A DNA stretch of 63,547 nt from Selenomonadaceae bacterium (GCA_017535925.1 JAFXTD010000019.1:1-63547); one strand, 5' to 3'; counted from the first letter of the stretch, positions 8,099-15,553 are shown. Notes: generated by a model not told the origin, from the sequence alone. A program made the numbers and translations.

Positions 8099-8755
8099 TT
8101 AATCTCCTTGTTCGTAAGCGTTGATTGTGTCGATGATAAATTTCATGTCGTTGGGAATTTGTTCGTCGAAACAACCTTCGGGCGAACGTGCGCTTGAGCG
8201 ATTGGGTTGCGTCTCGAAAAAATATTTTCCGTCGACGGCTTTGGCGTAGAAAACATAGAGCAACAAACTTTCAATTCCCACGTCGCTAACCATTTTGCCG
8301 GGCGTCTTGATTCGGTCTATGGCGTTCGGGTTATTCGGGTCGGCAACTTCGACATGAGCGTTGATAATCACGTCGAGATTTTCGCGGGCGGCTTTTGCGT
8401 GGCGAACAATTTGCAAAATCGATTTGCCAAGGTCAGCCCAACCCTGATAGGAGCGGTCGGCATTGAAATATTTCCCGAAATTCATTGCGGTATTGAGCCC
8501 GTCGATAACGAGCGTGCGGATTTTGGATTGCTTGTCGGGGTTGCCGATTTTGTCAATCCAGTTGATGATTGTCGGGATGTCGTCGAGCGGGTAAAAATTT
8601 TTCTTATCGGAGCCGAAAGATTTTTTCCAGCCGCGCCACGGTAAAGCCCGTTTTGTGTCGGCGTCGATAATGCAAGTTGTTTCGGGATCAAGATTGCGGA
8701 GCGCGAAAGTTTTGCCGCTGGCGGGTTGCCCGTAAACGAGAATCACGCGTGCCAC
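8099..8755 (-). CDS. RecA-fold ATPase, Sak4-like (AAA_24 type)
   Basis: A 218-aa P-loop ATPase. Walker A GQPASGKT is at residues 9-16 and a Walker B LVIDG at about 82-86, with the short core expected of phage Sak4 proteins, which act with an SSB in single-strand annealing. I chose the GTG at 8755 because GGAGG lies 7 nt before it; the TTG two codons earlier is too close to the ribosome site. It is immediately followed by the DUF669 gene. An alternative is a generic phage nucleotide-binding protein of the same fold. Confidence 0.82.
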   Translation of the reverse strand: MARVILVYGQPASGKTFALRNLDPETTCIIDADTKRALPWRGWKKSFGSDKKNFYPLDDIPTIINWIDKIGNPDKQSKIRTLVIDGLNTAMNFGKYFNADRSYQGWADLGKSILQIVRHAKAARENLDVIINAHVEVADPNNPNAIDRIKTPGKMVSDVGIESLLLYVFYAKAVDGKYFFETQPNRSSARSPEGCFDEQIPNDMKFIIDTINAYEQGD

Positions 8756-8757
8756 GT

Positions 8758-9171
8758 TCAAACCTCCCGTATTTCTTCAAATTGAATTTCTATCGAGCCG
8801 TCATCTCGTCTGCGTGCGGAAAAAAAATTCACGCCATCATTGTTAATAAAGCGTTTGTAAAGTTCGCTGAGCCGCGAGTTTTCGCGTTGCTCGTCGAATT
8901 TGAGGCCGTTAGCTTTGAAAAATTTTTCTGCGTCGCCATTGAAATTTGCGTGTTCGAGCGTGTCTTCGACTGCTTGAATTGCTTTTTCGGCGGCGACTTC
9001 GCGTTGAAAATTTTGCACGGTCTGAGTTTTATCGGGTTTGCTGTCGGCGTCGTAGGCGTCGAGAAATTCTTCAAATCTTTTTCTGAAATCGTCGCGCATA
9101 TAAACGGGGACAAAACTATCGATTAAGTGTCCGTAAGCGGCGGCGGCTTTCAAACTGAGTTTGTGTTTCAT
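8758..9171 (-). CDS. Hypothetical 137-aa helical protein
   Basis: A mostly helical, charged protein of unknown family, with a coiled-coil-like stretch around residues 45-80 (AAEKAIQAVEDTLEHA). The ATG at 9171 has GGAGT 7 nt upstream and was preferred to a GTG three codons earlier. Its 3' end touches the start of the Sak4-like gene, so it may be an accessory of the recombination module. Confidence 0.7.
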   Translation of the reverse strand: MKHKLSLKAAAAYGHLIDSFVPVYMRDDFRKRFEEFLDAYDADSKPDKTQTVQNFQREVAAEKAIQAVEDTLEHANFNGDAEKFFKANGLKFDEQRENSRLSELYKRFINNDGVNFFSARRRDDGSIEIQFEEIREV

Positions 9172-9176
9172 ATAGA

Positions 9177-9368
9177 TCACTCCTTAAAATTTTGTGTGTC
9201 GTCGTCTTTGCGGAGCCAGTACAGGAAACTGACGCCGCACCAGCAAACGCCGGTAAGAATTCCGAACGCGTAGGCGATAAAGGCGGGCGGTTCGTGTTCG
9301 ACGACGGAGTAAACGAAAAGAACGGTGCCAAACGTGCAGAAAAGAATTTGCAACAGTAACGATTTCAC
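9177..9368 (-). CDS. Small membrane protein, GTG start
   Basis: A 63-aa protein with two predicted membrane helices (LLLQILFCTFGTVLFVYSV and FIAYAFGILTGVCWCGVSFLYWL) and a charged C-terminal tail. The GTG has GGAGG 7 nt upstream and forms a 4-bp GTGA overlap with the zinc-finger gene before it. Function unknown. Confidence 0.7.
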   Translation of the reverse strand: MKSLLLQILFCTFGTVLFVYSVVEHEPPAFIAYAFGILTGVCWCGVSFLYWLRKDDDTQNFKE

Positions 9369-9508
9369 TTTTTAGCCTCCATCTGTAATCGCCGGTGTTC
9401 GCGGTCGCGTTTTTTGCGAGCGGCGCGGCGACATTTCACACAGCAGTAGAATTTTTCGTGCCACTGAGTTTTGAATTCGCGGCGACACCACGCGCAATAC
9501 CTAATCAT
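9365..9508 (-). CDS. 47-aa zinc-finger protein
   Basis: A short gene: MIRYCAWC at the start and FYCCVKC about 15 residues later give a CxxC...CxxC metal site, and the C-terminal half is very basic (RRAARKKRDREHRR). This resembles the small zinc-ribbon protein at 1068. GAGG lies 7 nt before the ATG, and the stop overlaps the next start (GTGA), which makes it convincing despite its length. Probably nucleic-acid-binding. Confidence 0.7.
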   Translation of the reverse strand: MIRYCAWCRREFKTQWHEKFYCCVKCRRAARKKRDREHRRLQMEAKK

Positions 9509-9523
9509 AAGGACGCCTCATTT

Positions 9524-10246
9524 TCAGCACGCTCCGTTCAGCAAAAGCACCGGCTGACCGCAAAGCAGATTGTTCAGGTTGCTCAACTGCAGGATTATTT
9601 GTGCCTCGAAGTCTTCAAGGGTTTTCGCGTTGCCGAGCGCGATAATGTTCAGAATCAAATTCGCAACCATGTTTTGGCACTGATCGCATTTGTTCAGACT
9701 CGCGACGGGCGACGAATCACGTTGCCCCTTGATAATGCCGCACGCGTTTTGAACGATGTTGGTGATTTTGCCGAAGACGATACGTTTTTCGGGGAGTTTC
9801 GCGCCGCGTCCGTCCAAGTAGCCGTACATTAAATCAATGGCGGCGGTAAATGGCTTGTGTGAAATTTTGGTGTTCTGCCGAGTTTGCGCCCAACGCGGGT
9901 CGTCTTGTACCGAATAACTTCCGGTCTTGCGAATCGTCGGCAAAACGTCATGAGTAACCCAGCGTTTGAATTGTTTCGCGCTGTCGAGCTTGCTCCCGAA
10001 AATCAACGCGTACATTCCGCTTTCGTTGATGACGGTCATTGTCTGGGTGCCACGCGATGGGGTGGTGATTCGCCACCCCTTCTTGTCTTCCGCGTCAACA
10101 TGCGATTTCAATGCGTTTTTGTGGTCTGCGTAACCGAGCGCGGACGCAACGTCTTTGCCGACAAACCACGGCTCGCCGTCGATAAGCATTGCGCGGACGT
10201 TTCCGAATTCGGCATTGCTGAAATTAATCAGCGCGTTATCTTTCAT
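9524..10246 (-). CDS. BRO/Ant-type antirepressor
   Basis: A 240-aa protein with an N-terminal BRO-N domain (residues about 15-110: MLIDGEPWFVGKDVASALGYAD, MTVINESGMYALIFGSKL, FKRWVTHDVLPTIRKTGSY). BRO-N proteins bind DNA or repressors, and several phage examples relieve repression. The C-terminal 100 residues are unlike the usual ANT domain and contain CDQC. AAGGAGG precedes the ATG at 10246. It diverges from the small gene at 10301 and lies close to the immunity switch. A second BRO protein is encoded at 54331. Confidence 0.82.
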   Translation of the reverse strand: MKDNALINFSNAEFGNVRAMLIDGEPWFVGKDVASALGYADHKNALKSHVDAEDKKGWRITTPSRGTQTMTVINESGMYALIFGSKLDSAKQFKRWVTHDVLPTIRKTGSYSVQDDPRWAQTRQNTKISHKPFTAAIDLMYGYLDGRGAKLPEKRIVFGKITNIVQNACGIIKGQRDSSPVASLNKCDQCQNMVANLILNIIALGNAKTLEDFEAQIILQLSNLNNLLCGQPVLLLNGAC

Positions 10247-10274
10247 TGTGACAGCCTCCTTTTGTTGATATAAT
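10246..10274 (+). promoter_or_regulatory. Promoter candidate for the 74-aa plus-strand gene
   Basis: TTGTGA (10246-10251) and TATAAT (10269-10274) are separated by 17 bp, 27 bp ahead of the start at 10301. It lies in the 55-bp gap to the divergent antirepressor. Confidence 0.5.
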
Positions 10275-10300
10275 CGCCCTATAAAAAGGGGGTGAGGGTC

Positions 10301-10525
10301 ATGATTAGTGATGAAGAATTGTTTGATGTTATTCGTGTTGCCGCCGAAACTTCGCCATTGTGTGAAGGCGCAATTCCGTTCAATGCGATTTGTCGCGAGG
10401 TTAAAAATCGCTACGGACGTTTTAACGCCGAGGGAATTGAATTCCGAATCAGGCACTTTGACGAAGTCGGCGTATTAAAAGCGGCTTTTCTTGACGGTAT
10501 GTTGATTGGTGTTAAGCCTCTGTGA
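10301..10525 (+). CDS. Hypothetical 74-aa protein
   Basis: A small protein of unknown family, with helical N-terminal and strand-like C-terminal parts that could form a winged helix (IPFNAICREVKNRYGRF, IEFRIRHFDEVGVLK). It is one of few plus-strand genes inside the early region. The ATG at 10301 follows a GGGGGTGAGG stretch. Its 3' end overlaps the convergent gene at 10512 by 14 bp. A small regulator is a guess from its position between antirepressor and cro-like genes. Confidence 0.6.
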   Translation: MISDEELFDVIRVAAETSPLCEGAIPFNAICREVKNRYGRFNAEGIEFRIRHFDEVGVLKAAFLDGMLIGVKPL

Positions 10526-10700
10526 TGCGGTAATTGATAACGTTTGCATTGGTTGTTTTGACGGTGTCGGAGCCGTCTTTTTTTTCTGCAAAAACCAGTG
10601 TCGCATCTAAATCAAACGATTTTTCATCGGACGTTTGGAATGTCAGGACGGCGATTTCCGTTGGACGGTCTTCGCGCTTGTAAGCAATTTTTAATGTCAT
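10512..10700 (-). CDS. Hypothetical 62-aa protein
   Basis: A beta-rich small protein (TLKIAYKRE, EIAVLTF, DATLVFAEKKDG) with no family I recognise. AAGGAG precedes the ATG at 10700. It follows the Cro-like gene by 10 bp, so it is probably the second gene of the early transcript. Confidence 0.6.
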   Translation of the reverse strand: MTLKIAYKREDRPTEIAVLTFQTSDEKSFDLDATLVFAEKKDGSDTVKTTNANVINYRITEA

Positions 10701-10710
10701 GACTCGCTCC

Positions 10711-10920
10711 TTAAGCAGCGGTATCGGGTTCGTTGATGAATTTGCCCAACGGCAAGGACAAAGCGCGGCAAATGCCGACGTAAATTTCGAGCGAGCATTT
10801 CACGCGTCCCGAAAGAATTCCGCTTAATGTTTGTTCCGAAACGCCGAGCCTCTGAGCAAGGAATTTCTGCTTAAGCCCGTTTTCTTCGATGTAACTTTTG
10901 AACGCAACGTAGTCGAACAT
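10711..10920 (-). CDS. Cro-like XRE-family regulator
   Basis: A 69-aa helix-turn-helix protein: the segment QKFLAQRLGVSEQTLSGILSG is a canonical XRE HTH. GGAGG precedes the ATG at 10920. It is transcribed away from the repressor gene at 11071, with a shared operator region between them, so it occupies the position of lambda cro. It is the first gene of the long minus-strand early transcript. Confidence 0.85.
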   Translation of the reverse strand: MFDYVAFKSYIEENGLKQKFLAQRLGVSEQTLSGILSGRVKCSLEIYVGICRALSLPLGKFINEPDTAA

Positions 10921-10938
10921 TTCAAACCCTCCTTTCAA

Positions 10939-11036
10939 TCAAAGATTCTTTGAACTATCCAATTATAATCAAAGAACCGTTGAACGTCAACAGAAAAATC
11001 AACGTTTGATTGATTTTGGTATTGATTTTTCAAAGA
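10939..11036. promoter_or_regulatory. Operator array of the lysogeny switch
   Basis: Fifteen-bp sites start at 10939 (TCAAAGATTCTTTGA, a perfect odd palindrome), 10969 (TCAAAGAACCGTTGA) and 10999 (TCAACGTTTGATTGA), exactly 30 bp apart. A fourth half-site TCAAAGA is at 11030. They surround both divergent promoters, as expected for CI/Cro-type binding sites. Confidence 0.75.
10962..10990 (-). promoter_or_regulatory. Early promoter for the cro-like operon
   Basis: On the minus strand TTGACG (10985-10990) and a perfect TATAAT (10962-10967) are separated by 17 bp. The operator at 10969 fills the spacer and that at 10939 covers the likely start site, so binding there would shut off early transcription. 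Confidence 0.75.
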
Positions 11037-11049
11037 AAATTTGTATAAT
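11022..11049 (+). promoter_or_regulatory. Repressor-maintenance promoter
   Basis: TTGATT (11022-11027) and TATAAT (11044-11049) with a 16-bp spacer drive the CI-like gene at 11071. The half-site TCAAAGA at 11030 lies in the spacer, which would allow autoregulation. Confidence 0.65.
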
Positions 11050-11070
11050 CTTTTGGTGGAGGTGATAAGC

Positions 11071-11448
11071 GTGCATCCATTAATCCCTAAGTTGATGAGA
11101 GAGGCACGAGAGAAAAAAGGCTTGAAACAGTCAGAAGTTGCCGAAAAAATGAACATGAAAGGAGCGACGATTAGCAGTTGGGAACTCGGCAAGTCGGAAC
11201 CTGACATTGATGAATTCGTCCAGTACTGCGGCTTGTGCGGCGCGAGTTATGTCGATATTTTGAAACAAGCATACGGCGATCCAACAAAGCAGGAAGAAAC
11301 AACCGAATACTCGGAAACGGAACGCGAAATAATTTATATGTTTCGGGCACTCGACGGTGACGGTAAACGGCGAACATTGCGGCAACTTCGCGGCGAATAC
11401 GAGGACGCGATAGCCGATTTTGGGGAAGAATCGCGAAATGTGACTTAA
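11071..11448 (+). CDS. CI-like XRE-family repressor
   Basis: A 125-aa protein with an N-terminal helix-turn-helix (KKGLKQSEVAEKMNMKGATISSWELGK, residues 15-41) and a short C-terminal helical region. It has no LexA/CI-type peptidase domain, so self-cleavage on DNA damage is not expected; induction could instead rely on an antirepressor such as those at 9524 or 54331. The GTG at 11071 has GGAGG 8 nt upstream; the longer reading from 11041 would include the promoter -10 region. It is followed by a strong terminator. Confidence 0.82.
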   Translation: MHPLIPKLMREAREKKGLKQSEVAEKMNMKGATISSWELGKSEPDIDEFVQYCGLCGASYVDILKQAYGDPTKQEETTEYSETEREIIYMFRALDGDGKRRTLRQLRGEYEDAIADFGEESRNVT

Positions 11449-11526
11449 GCTGGTTGAAAAACGCAGTCTTCACAATGAAAATCAAAAATACATAAAGAAA
11501 AGTTTGCAAAACACAAAGAAAAAATA

Positions 11527-11561
11527 TAAAATCCCGTCAAGAATGTTTGGCGGGATTTTTT
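11527..11561 (+). terminator. Rho-independent terminator after the repressor gene
   Basis: A nine-bp perfect stem AAAATCCCG / CGGGATTTT closes a 14-nt loop and is followed by a T-run. It separates the repressor gene from the SWIM gene, although the SWIM ribosome site begins almost at once. Confidence 0.8.
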
Positions 11562-11578
11562 GATTGGAGATGATTAAT

Positions 11579-11884
11579 GTGGAGAAATTTCAACAAACTT
11601 TTGATGTCGTGAGCGAATCGACGGGCGAAATTTACAACGTCACGTTTACCGGCGACGGCAAAACCGTCAAAGCGCATTGCACATGTCCGGCGGGACAAAA
11701 GCTGACGTTGTGCAAGCACGTTTTGAACTGTATCGACGAGCACACTGACATAGCATGTGCGCTGGTTGAATGCGGTCTGATGAAAATTTATGAAGATCAT
11801 TATTTCTTGCTGAGGGAAGCCGAAAAAATCAAACGCGAAGCCAAAAACGTCAAGAAAAAATTTGAACGCTTGCTGATAAGGTGA
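11579..11884 (+). CDS. SWIM zinc-finger protein
   Basis: A 101-aa protein with the SWIM motif CTCPAGQKLTLCKHVL (C-x-C...C-x-H), a zinc-binding module that binds DNA or protein. A lysine-rich helical tail follows. GGAG lies 9 nt before the GTG at 11579; the ATG three codons earlier abuts the ribosome site. It lies in the lysogenic (plus-strand) block, so it may be expressed in the lysogen. The exact role is unknown. Confidence 0.75.
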   Translation: MEKFQQTFDVVSESTGEIYNVTFTGDGKTVKAHCTCPAGQKLTLCKHVLNCIDEHTDIACALVECGLMKIYEDHYFLLREAEKIKREAKNVKKKFERLLIR

Positions 11885-11889
11885 TTAAC

Positions 11890-12780
11890 ATGTCAAAAAT
11901 TTTTGCGGCATTGCTGGCGTCGGTGTTTCTTATTGCCGGTTGCGGCGGCGAAAAAACTGCCGAAAAGCCTGCGCCGAAAACTGAACAAGCCGCCACTGAG
12001 CAAAAATTTTTCAGCAACGGACAATTCAAAGTCGGTACGGATTTGCCCGCGGGCGAATATATTGCGATAGGCACGGGCTATGTTGAAGTTGCTACAGTCC
12101 CCGAAGGCAAAGCCACAATAGTTGTCAACGACAATATTGTCGACGCTCAACGTTACGTCACGGCGCAATCGGGCGAGTATGTAAAACTTACGGGCGACAT
12201 TAAACTTTATCCGTCGTCGGACGCGCCAAAAATCAAAGTCGATAAAAATTTGCCTGCGGGACAATTCAAATGCGGCACGGACATTGCGGCGGGAGAATAC
12301 AAAATTTCATTGGACGCGGGCGGATATTTCGCAGTGACGCGAACAACGGGCAATGATTACGTCCAAAATCAATTCACGAACGAAGGCGGCAATTTTTATG
12401 TCACGGTTGCCGATGGGCAATTTCTTCAGATAAAAAAAGGGACGGGCAAATTTGTTGGAGCCGGCACGCTTCCTCCGCCGCCGAAAGTCGAAACTCCTGC
12501 CGAAAAGCCAAAGCCGCAAGTCAAACGTCCCGAAAAATCCATGATGTTGGCGTCGAAAAACGCGATCGAACAAATTACAAAACATTACGTAACCGACTCG
12601 TGGATTCTGGAATATGGCGAGTATGTTAATCCCAACGGAACAATTTCAACACACGGAGCTTGTGAAATCGACAGCGACGGCAAAAAGCGGCTTTATTGGC
12701 TGACGTTCGACGCAACGGGGCAAAAAGTTCTGCGCTTGAAAATTGATTCGGATTTGATTTATTCGGTTGACGGGAAATAA
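11890..12780 (+). CDS. Secreted lipoprotein with duplicated domain
   Basis: A 296-aa protein with a signal peptide ending in the lipobox LIAGC, so it is lipid-anchored outside the cytoplasm. Two homologous beta-rich units follow, marked by FKVGTDLPAGEY and FKCGTDIAAGEY, then a proline-rich linker (about residues 195-215) and a C-terminal domain. The repeated GTDLPAGEY pattern is found in uncharacterised bacterial surface lipoproteins. The ATG at 11890 has AAGGTG upstream and overlaps no gene. Placement in the lysogeny block suggests lysogenic conversion, for example surface exclusion of other phages; that is inference. Confidence 0.75.
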   Translation: MSKIFAALLASVFLIAGCGGEKTAEKPAPKTEQAATEQKFFSNGQFKVGTDLPAGEYIAIGTGYVEVATVPEGKATIVVNDNIVDAQRYVTAQSGEYVKLTGDIKLYPSSDAPKIKVDKNLPAGQFKCGTDIAAGEYKISLDAGGYFAVTRTTGNDYVQNQFTNEGGNFYVTVADGQFLQIKKGTGKFVGAGTLPPPPKVETPAEKPKPQVKRPEKSMMLASKNAIEQITKHYVTDSWILEYGEYVNPNGTISTHGACEIDSDGKKRLYWLTFDATGQKVLRLKIDSDLIYSVDGK

Positions 12781-12862
12781 AGATGTGGTTTCGATACGAT
12801 TGTCTATTTTGACGCGGCGTTGGTGAAACGAGCGACAAGAAAAAATTGTTGGAGTGATAAAA

Positions 12863-13084
12863 ATGGCAACAGTAATGACGAATTTTAACGACACGTTGCT
12901 TGCTTTGTTGGAGAATTTGGCAAGCGAACGCGGAATGAGCGTGTCGGAATTTATTCGAGAAACAATGATTGAGCGAATCGAAGACGAACAAGATTTGCGC
13001 GACGCTAAGGAAGCTTTAAAAGAATTGGAAGAAGATCCGACGCTGTATGATTTTGAGGAGTTAAAAGCGGAATGGATGAAGTGA
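12863..13084 (+). CDS. Type II antitoxin, RelB/ribbon-helix-helix-like
   Basis: A 73-aa protein with an N-terminal ribbon-helix-helix pattern (FNDTLLALLENLASERGMSVSEFIRETM) and an acidic helical tail typical of RelB/DUF6290-type antitoxins. GGAG is 8 nt before the ATG at 12863. It overlaps the toxin gene by 13 bp, the usual coupled arrangement. It should bind and neutralise the downstream toxin and repress its own operon. Confidence 0.82.
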   Translation: MATVMTNFNDTLLALLENLASERGMSVSEFIRETMIERIEDEQDLRDAKEALKELEEDPTLYDFEELKAEWMK

Positions 13085-13350
13085 AACGATATTCGGTTAA
13101 AATTCCAAATAAAATCCTCAAGAAAATAAACAAGCTTGATGCGCCCGTTCGCCGCAGAATCACCGAGTGGATTGATACAAATTTGCAAGGTTGCGAAAAC
13201 CCGCGAGCAAAAGGACATGCGCTTGAAGGCGATTTGGGCGATTTGTGGCGGTATCGCGTCGGCGATTATCGGATTGTTGCGCAGATACGAGACACCGAAA
13301 TTGTTATCGTCATCGTGAAGGTTGCCAAGCGCGAGTCAGTGTATAAATGA
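13072..13350 (+). CDS. Type II toxin, RelE/ParE superfamily
   Basis: A 92-aa protein with the RelE/ParE signature: IPNKILKKINKLDAPVRRRITEWI followed by GDLGDLWRYRVGDYRIVAQI and a C-terminal strand IVIVKVAKRESVY. The Arg-rich central strand and the final KRxxVY resemble RelE mRNA interferases rather than ParE gyrase poisons, but sequence alone cannot decide. The neighbouring antitoxin gene overlaps its start. In a phage without an integrase such a pair could stabilise an extrachromosomal prophage or exclude competitors. Confidence 0.82.
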   Translation: MDEVKRYSVKIPNKILKKINKLDAPVRRRITEWIDTNLQGCENPRAKGHALEGDLGDLWRYRVGDYRIVAQIRDTEIVIVIVKVAKRESVYK

Positions 13351-13461
13351 AATTGTGGTGTCTTCAAAAGTGTAAATTTTTGAGACACAAAATCGCCGCT
13401 GATTTGCTCAATACTTTTTGGGATTTAAAAGCCATATTCAAAACAAGGACATTTTAGCGAC

Positions 13462-13490
13462 AAAAAAAAAGAGCCCCGAATTTCGGAGCT
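13462..13490 (-). terminator. Rho-independent terminator at the end of the late region
   Basis: On the minus strand a GC-rich stem (AGCTCCG / CGGGGCT, one T-G pair) is followed by nine T residues. It overlaps the stop of the metallo-beta-lactamase-like gene and would end late transcription before it meets the toxin gene. Confidence 0.8.
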
Positions 13491-14383
13491 TAACTTATGC
13501 GCGTAACGGTAACAATTTCTTTCGTGTAATCAACCACCCAGTCTGAAAATTTTTCGGGAATCACAAGGTAATTACTTCCGTCAGTCTCAACGGTAACTTG
13601 CCCGTTGAACGCGGTACAAAAAATATTTTCGTCGGTAACGTAATATTCGCGGAATGTTCGGAGCGCGGCTTTGTGCGGATGCCCGAATTTGTTATTCAGC
13701 CCCGCGCTGATGAAAACAAATTTCGGCTTGACGTGCCCGACAAAATTGTCGACGTTTGAAGTTTTGGAACCGTGGTGTGCCGCCTTTAAAATCGTCGACT
13801 CAAGATTTATATTCGAGTTCCGCCACAAAACTTTTTCGGCGTCCTTTTCAATGTCGCCGGTGAACAAAATCGAAAAATCCCCGAATGTGAGCTTGCCGAC
13901 AATCGATTGATTATTTACGCCTTGCAAAGTCGAATTCGCGGCGGGCGAAAAAACGTAGAATTTAACGCCGCCTCCAAAGTCTAATACGTCGCCCGAAACA
14001 GCCGCTTGTCGCGCAATTCCTGTGCTGACATAATTATTATATAAAGGCGAGTTTGAACTCTTGCCGTTGTCGATAACCAAGTCAACGGGGAATGCGTCAA
14101 TCACGGCTTTTGCGTTGCCGATATGATCTGCGTGCGGGTGCGTCAAAATAATTTTCTCGAAACGCGTAATGCCCGCCGTGTTCAGCTGAGTTAAAAGTTT
14201 CGAGCGTGCGGAAATGTCGCCCGTGTCAATCAAAATATTTTGTTCGGGCGTCTCAATCAAAAACGCGTCGCCTTGGTCAACGTCGAGCATGGTGACTTTA
14301 AGTTTTCCTGCGTCGGTGTATGCCGAACAAGTCGCGGCGATAAAAAAAAGCAGTCCGAAGACTGCGGCAAAAATTTTCTTCAT
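13490..14383 (-). CDS. Secreted metallo-beta-lactamase-fold hydrolase, ComEC C-domain-like
   Basis: A 297-aa protein with an N-terminal signal peptide (about residues 1-21) and a metallo-beta-lactamase fold: HPHADH at 82-87, later GDIEKDAE, and AAHHGS near residue 200, the pattern of the ComEC/Rec2 extracellular nuclease domain and related secreted phosphodiesterases. The first residues of the mature part (VTMLDVDQGDAFLIETP) fit that family. AAGGAGG precedes the ATG at 14383. It is the last gene of the late transcript and is not a standard virion gene. Degrading external DNA at or after lysis, or a surface role in lysogens, are inferences. Confidence 0.82.
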   Translation of the reverse strand: MKKIFAAVFGLLFFIAATCSAYTDAGKLKVTMLDVDQGDAFLIETPEQNILIDTGDISARSKLLTQLNTAGITRFEKIILTHPHADHIGNAKAVIDAFPVDLVIDNGKSSNSPLYNNYVSTGIARQAAVSGDVLDFGGGVKFYVFSPAANSTLQGVNNQSIVGKLTFGDFSILFTGDIEKDAEKVLWRNSNINLESTILKAAHHGSKTSNVDNFVGHVKPKFVFISAGLNNKFGHPHKAALRTFREYYVTDENIFCTAFNGQVTVETDGSNYLVIPEKFSDWVVDYTKEIVTVTRIS

Positions 14384-14580
14384 GCGGTATCCTCCTTCGC
14401 GAGCAATTTGATTAAATCGGCGACCGCGACGGATAAACACGGCGGAGTTTCTTTGACTGTGAAATTTCGGTATATGAGTTTATTTTTCGCGTCGCGGTTT
14501 GAAAGTGTAACGCGCTTATTTTTTATCGAAACGTAATTGCCGTTGCTGTCGGCGGCGAACAGCGAATCAACTTTCCACAT
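14380..14580 (-). CDS. Hypothetical 66-aa protein
   Basis: A small protein with a beta-rich first half (WKVDSLFAADSNGNYVSIKNKRVTL) and a helical end. Its ATG is 2 bp after the endolysin stop, with AGGG upstream, and its 3' end overlaps the next gene (ATGA-type), so it is a genuine operon member. Its position between endolysin and secreted hydrolase gives no clear function. Confidence 0.6.
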   Translation of the reverse strand: MWKVDSLFAADSNGNYVSIKNKRVTLSNRDAKNKLIYRNFTVKETPPCLSVAVADLIKLLAKEDTA

Positions 14581-14581
14581 G

Positions 14582-15526
14582 TCAGCCCTCCCACGTCACG
14601 CGATCGCCGATACCGCCACTGCGAATATCGACATGGAGAAACCACGCGGGATCTTTGCCGATTGGCGGATAAAATCCAATGCCGTCGAAGTCCAAACGTT
14701 CAGCGGCTTTTTTGGCGCGATTGAAACCGACGAGCGGGATTGTAATATCAGCCGCGTTCCCGAAAACGTGTTGGGAATTCGCGACGCCGCCGACTTCCTC
14801 GTTGTGATTCGGGCAACGATAGCCGCTGTTGATGTGTATCGGATTATCGCCAAGTTCCGTGCGAAGTTCTTCAAGCAGTTCAATCAAGCGCGGTTTAACG
14901 TGCCCCGTGCCGCAACACGGACAAACAAATTCTGATTCGTGAAAATGTGCGCTCATCTTTTCACAGTTTTTTTTTGACGTGTCGACAACGTCGGGCAACG
15001 GATTTTGTGCGCAAAGAAAATCCGTGACGCCGCGAGCTATCGCCCGTGCAAAATCGTCTTCGCGGTCAACCAAAAGTTTTGCTTCCGTCGGATTTGAGAT
15101 AAAAGCAGTCTCGACCAAAACGGCGGGCATTGCCGTACCAACTAAAACCGCAAAACCGCGATCTTCGACTCTACGGTTGAAAGTTCCGATTGAATTAACG
15201 ATTTGCGTTTGAATGCATTTCGCCAAAGTTTTTCCCGCGCTTGAGCCGTAACTGTAAAAAGTTTCGGTACCGTGCGCTTGCGGATTGTCAGCCGCGTTGC
15301 AGTGGATTGAGACAAATAAATCGGCGTTCCATGCGTTTGCGTCGGCGCAAATTTCCTGCAGGCCGTCATACTGAAAAAGCTTGACTTCACAGCCGACGGC
15401 ACGCAGATAATTTTCAACGCGCCGCCCGATATTTAAACAAATATCAGCTTCGCGAACGCCGTTATAACAAGCGCCGGGGTCTTCGCCGACGTTGACGGAA
15501 TGCCCCGGGTTAATGAAAATTTTCAT
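14582..15526 (-). CDS. Endolysin: N-acetylmuramoyl-L-alanine amidase with M15 peptidase domain
   Basis: A 314-aa bifunctional peptidoglycan hydrolase. Residues 1-175 are Amidase_3: zinc ligands His9 (NPGHS), Glu26, His75 (SIHCNA) and catalytic Glu139 (VETAF). Residues about 200-314 are a Peptidase_M15_3-like domain with SGYRCP, SQHVFGNAADI and WFLHVDIR, preceded by a CPCC pair. The combination cuts both the sugar-peptide bond and the stem peptide. No signal peptide is visible, so release depends on a holin. It lies with the holin-like genes in a lysis block. Confidence 0.92.
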   Translation of the reverse strand: MKIFINPGHSVNVGEDPGACYNGVREADICLNIGRRVENYLRAVGCEVKLFQYDGLQEICADANAWNADLFVSIHCNAADNPQAHGTETFYSYGSSAGKTLAKCIQTQIVNSIGTFNRRVEDRGFAVLVGTAMPAVLVETAFISNPTEAKLLVDREDDFARAIARGVTDFLCAQNPLPDVVDTSKKNCEKMSAHFHESEFVCPCCGTGHVKPRLIELLEELRTELGDNPIHINSGYRCPNHNEEVGGVANSQHVFGNAADITIPLVGFNRAKKAAERLDFDGIGFYPPIGKDPAWFLHVDIRSGGIGDRVTWEG

Positions 15527-15553
15527 GCTGATTGACTCCTTTCAGTGAAAAAC

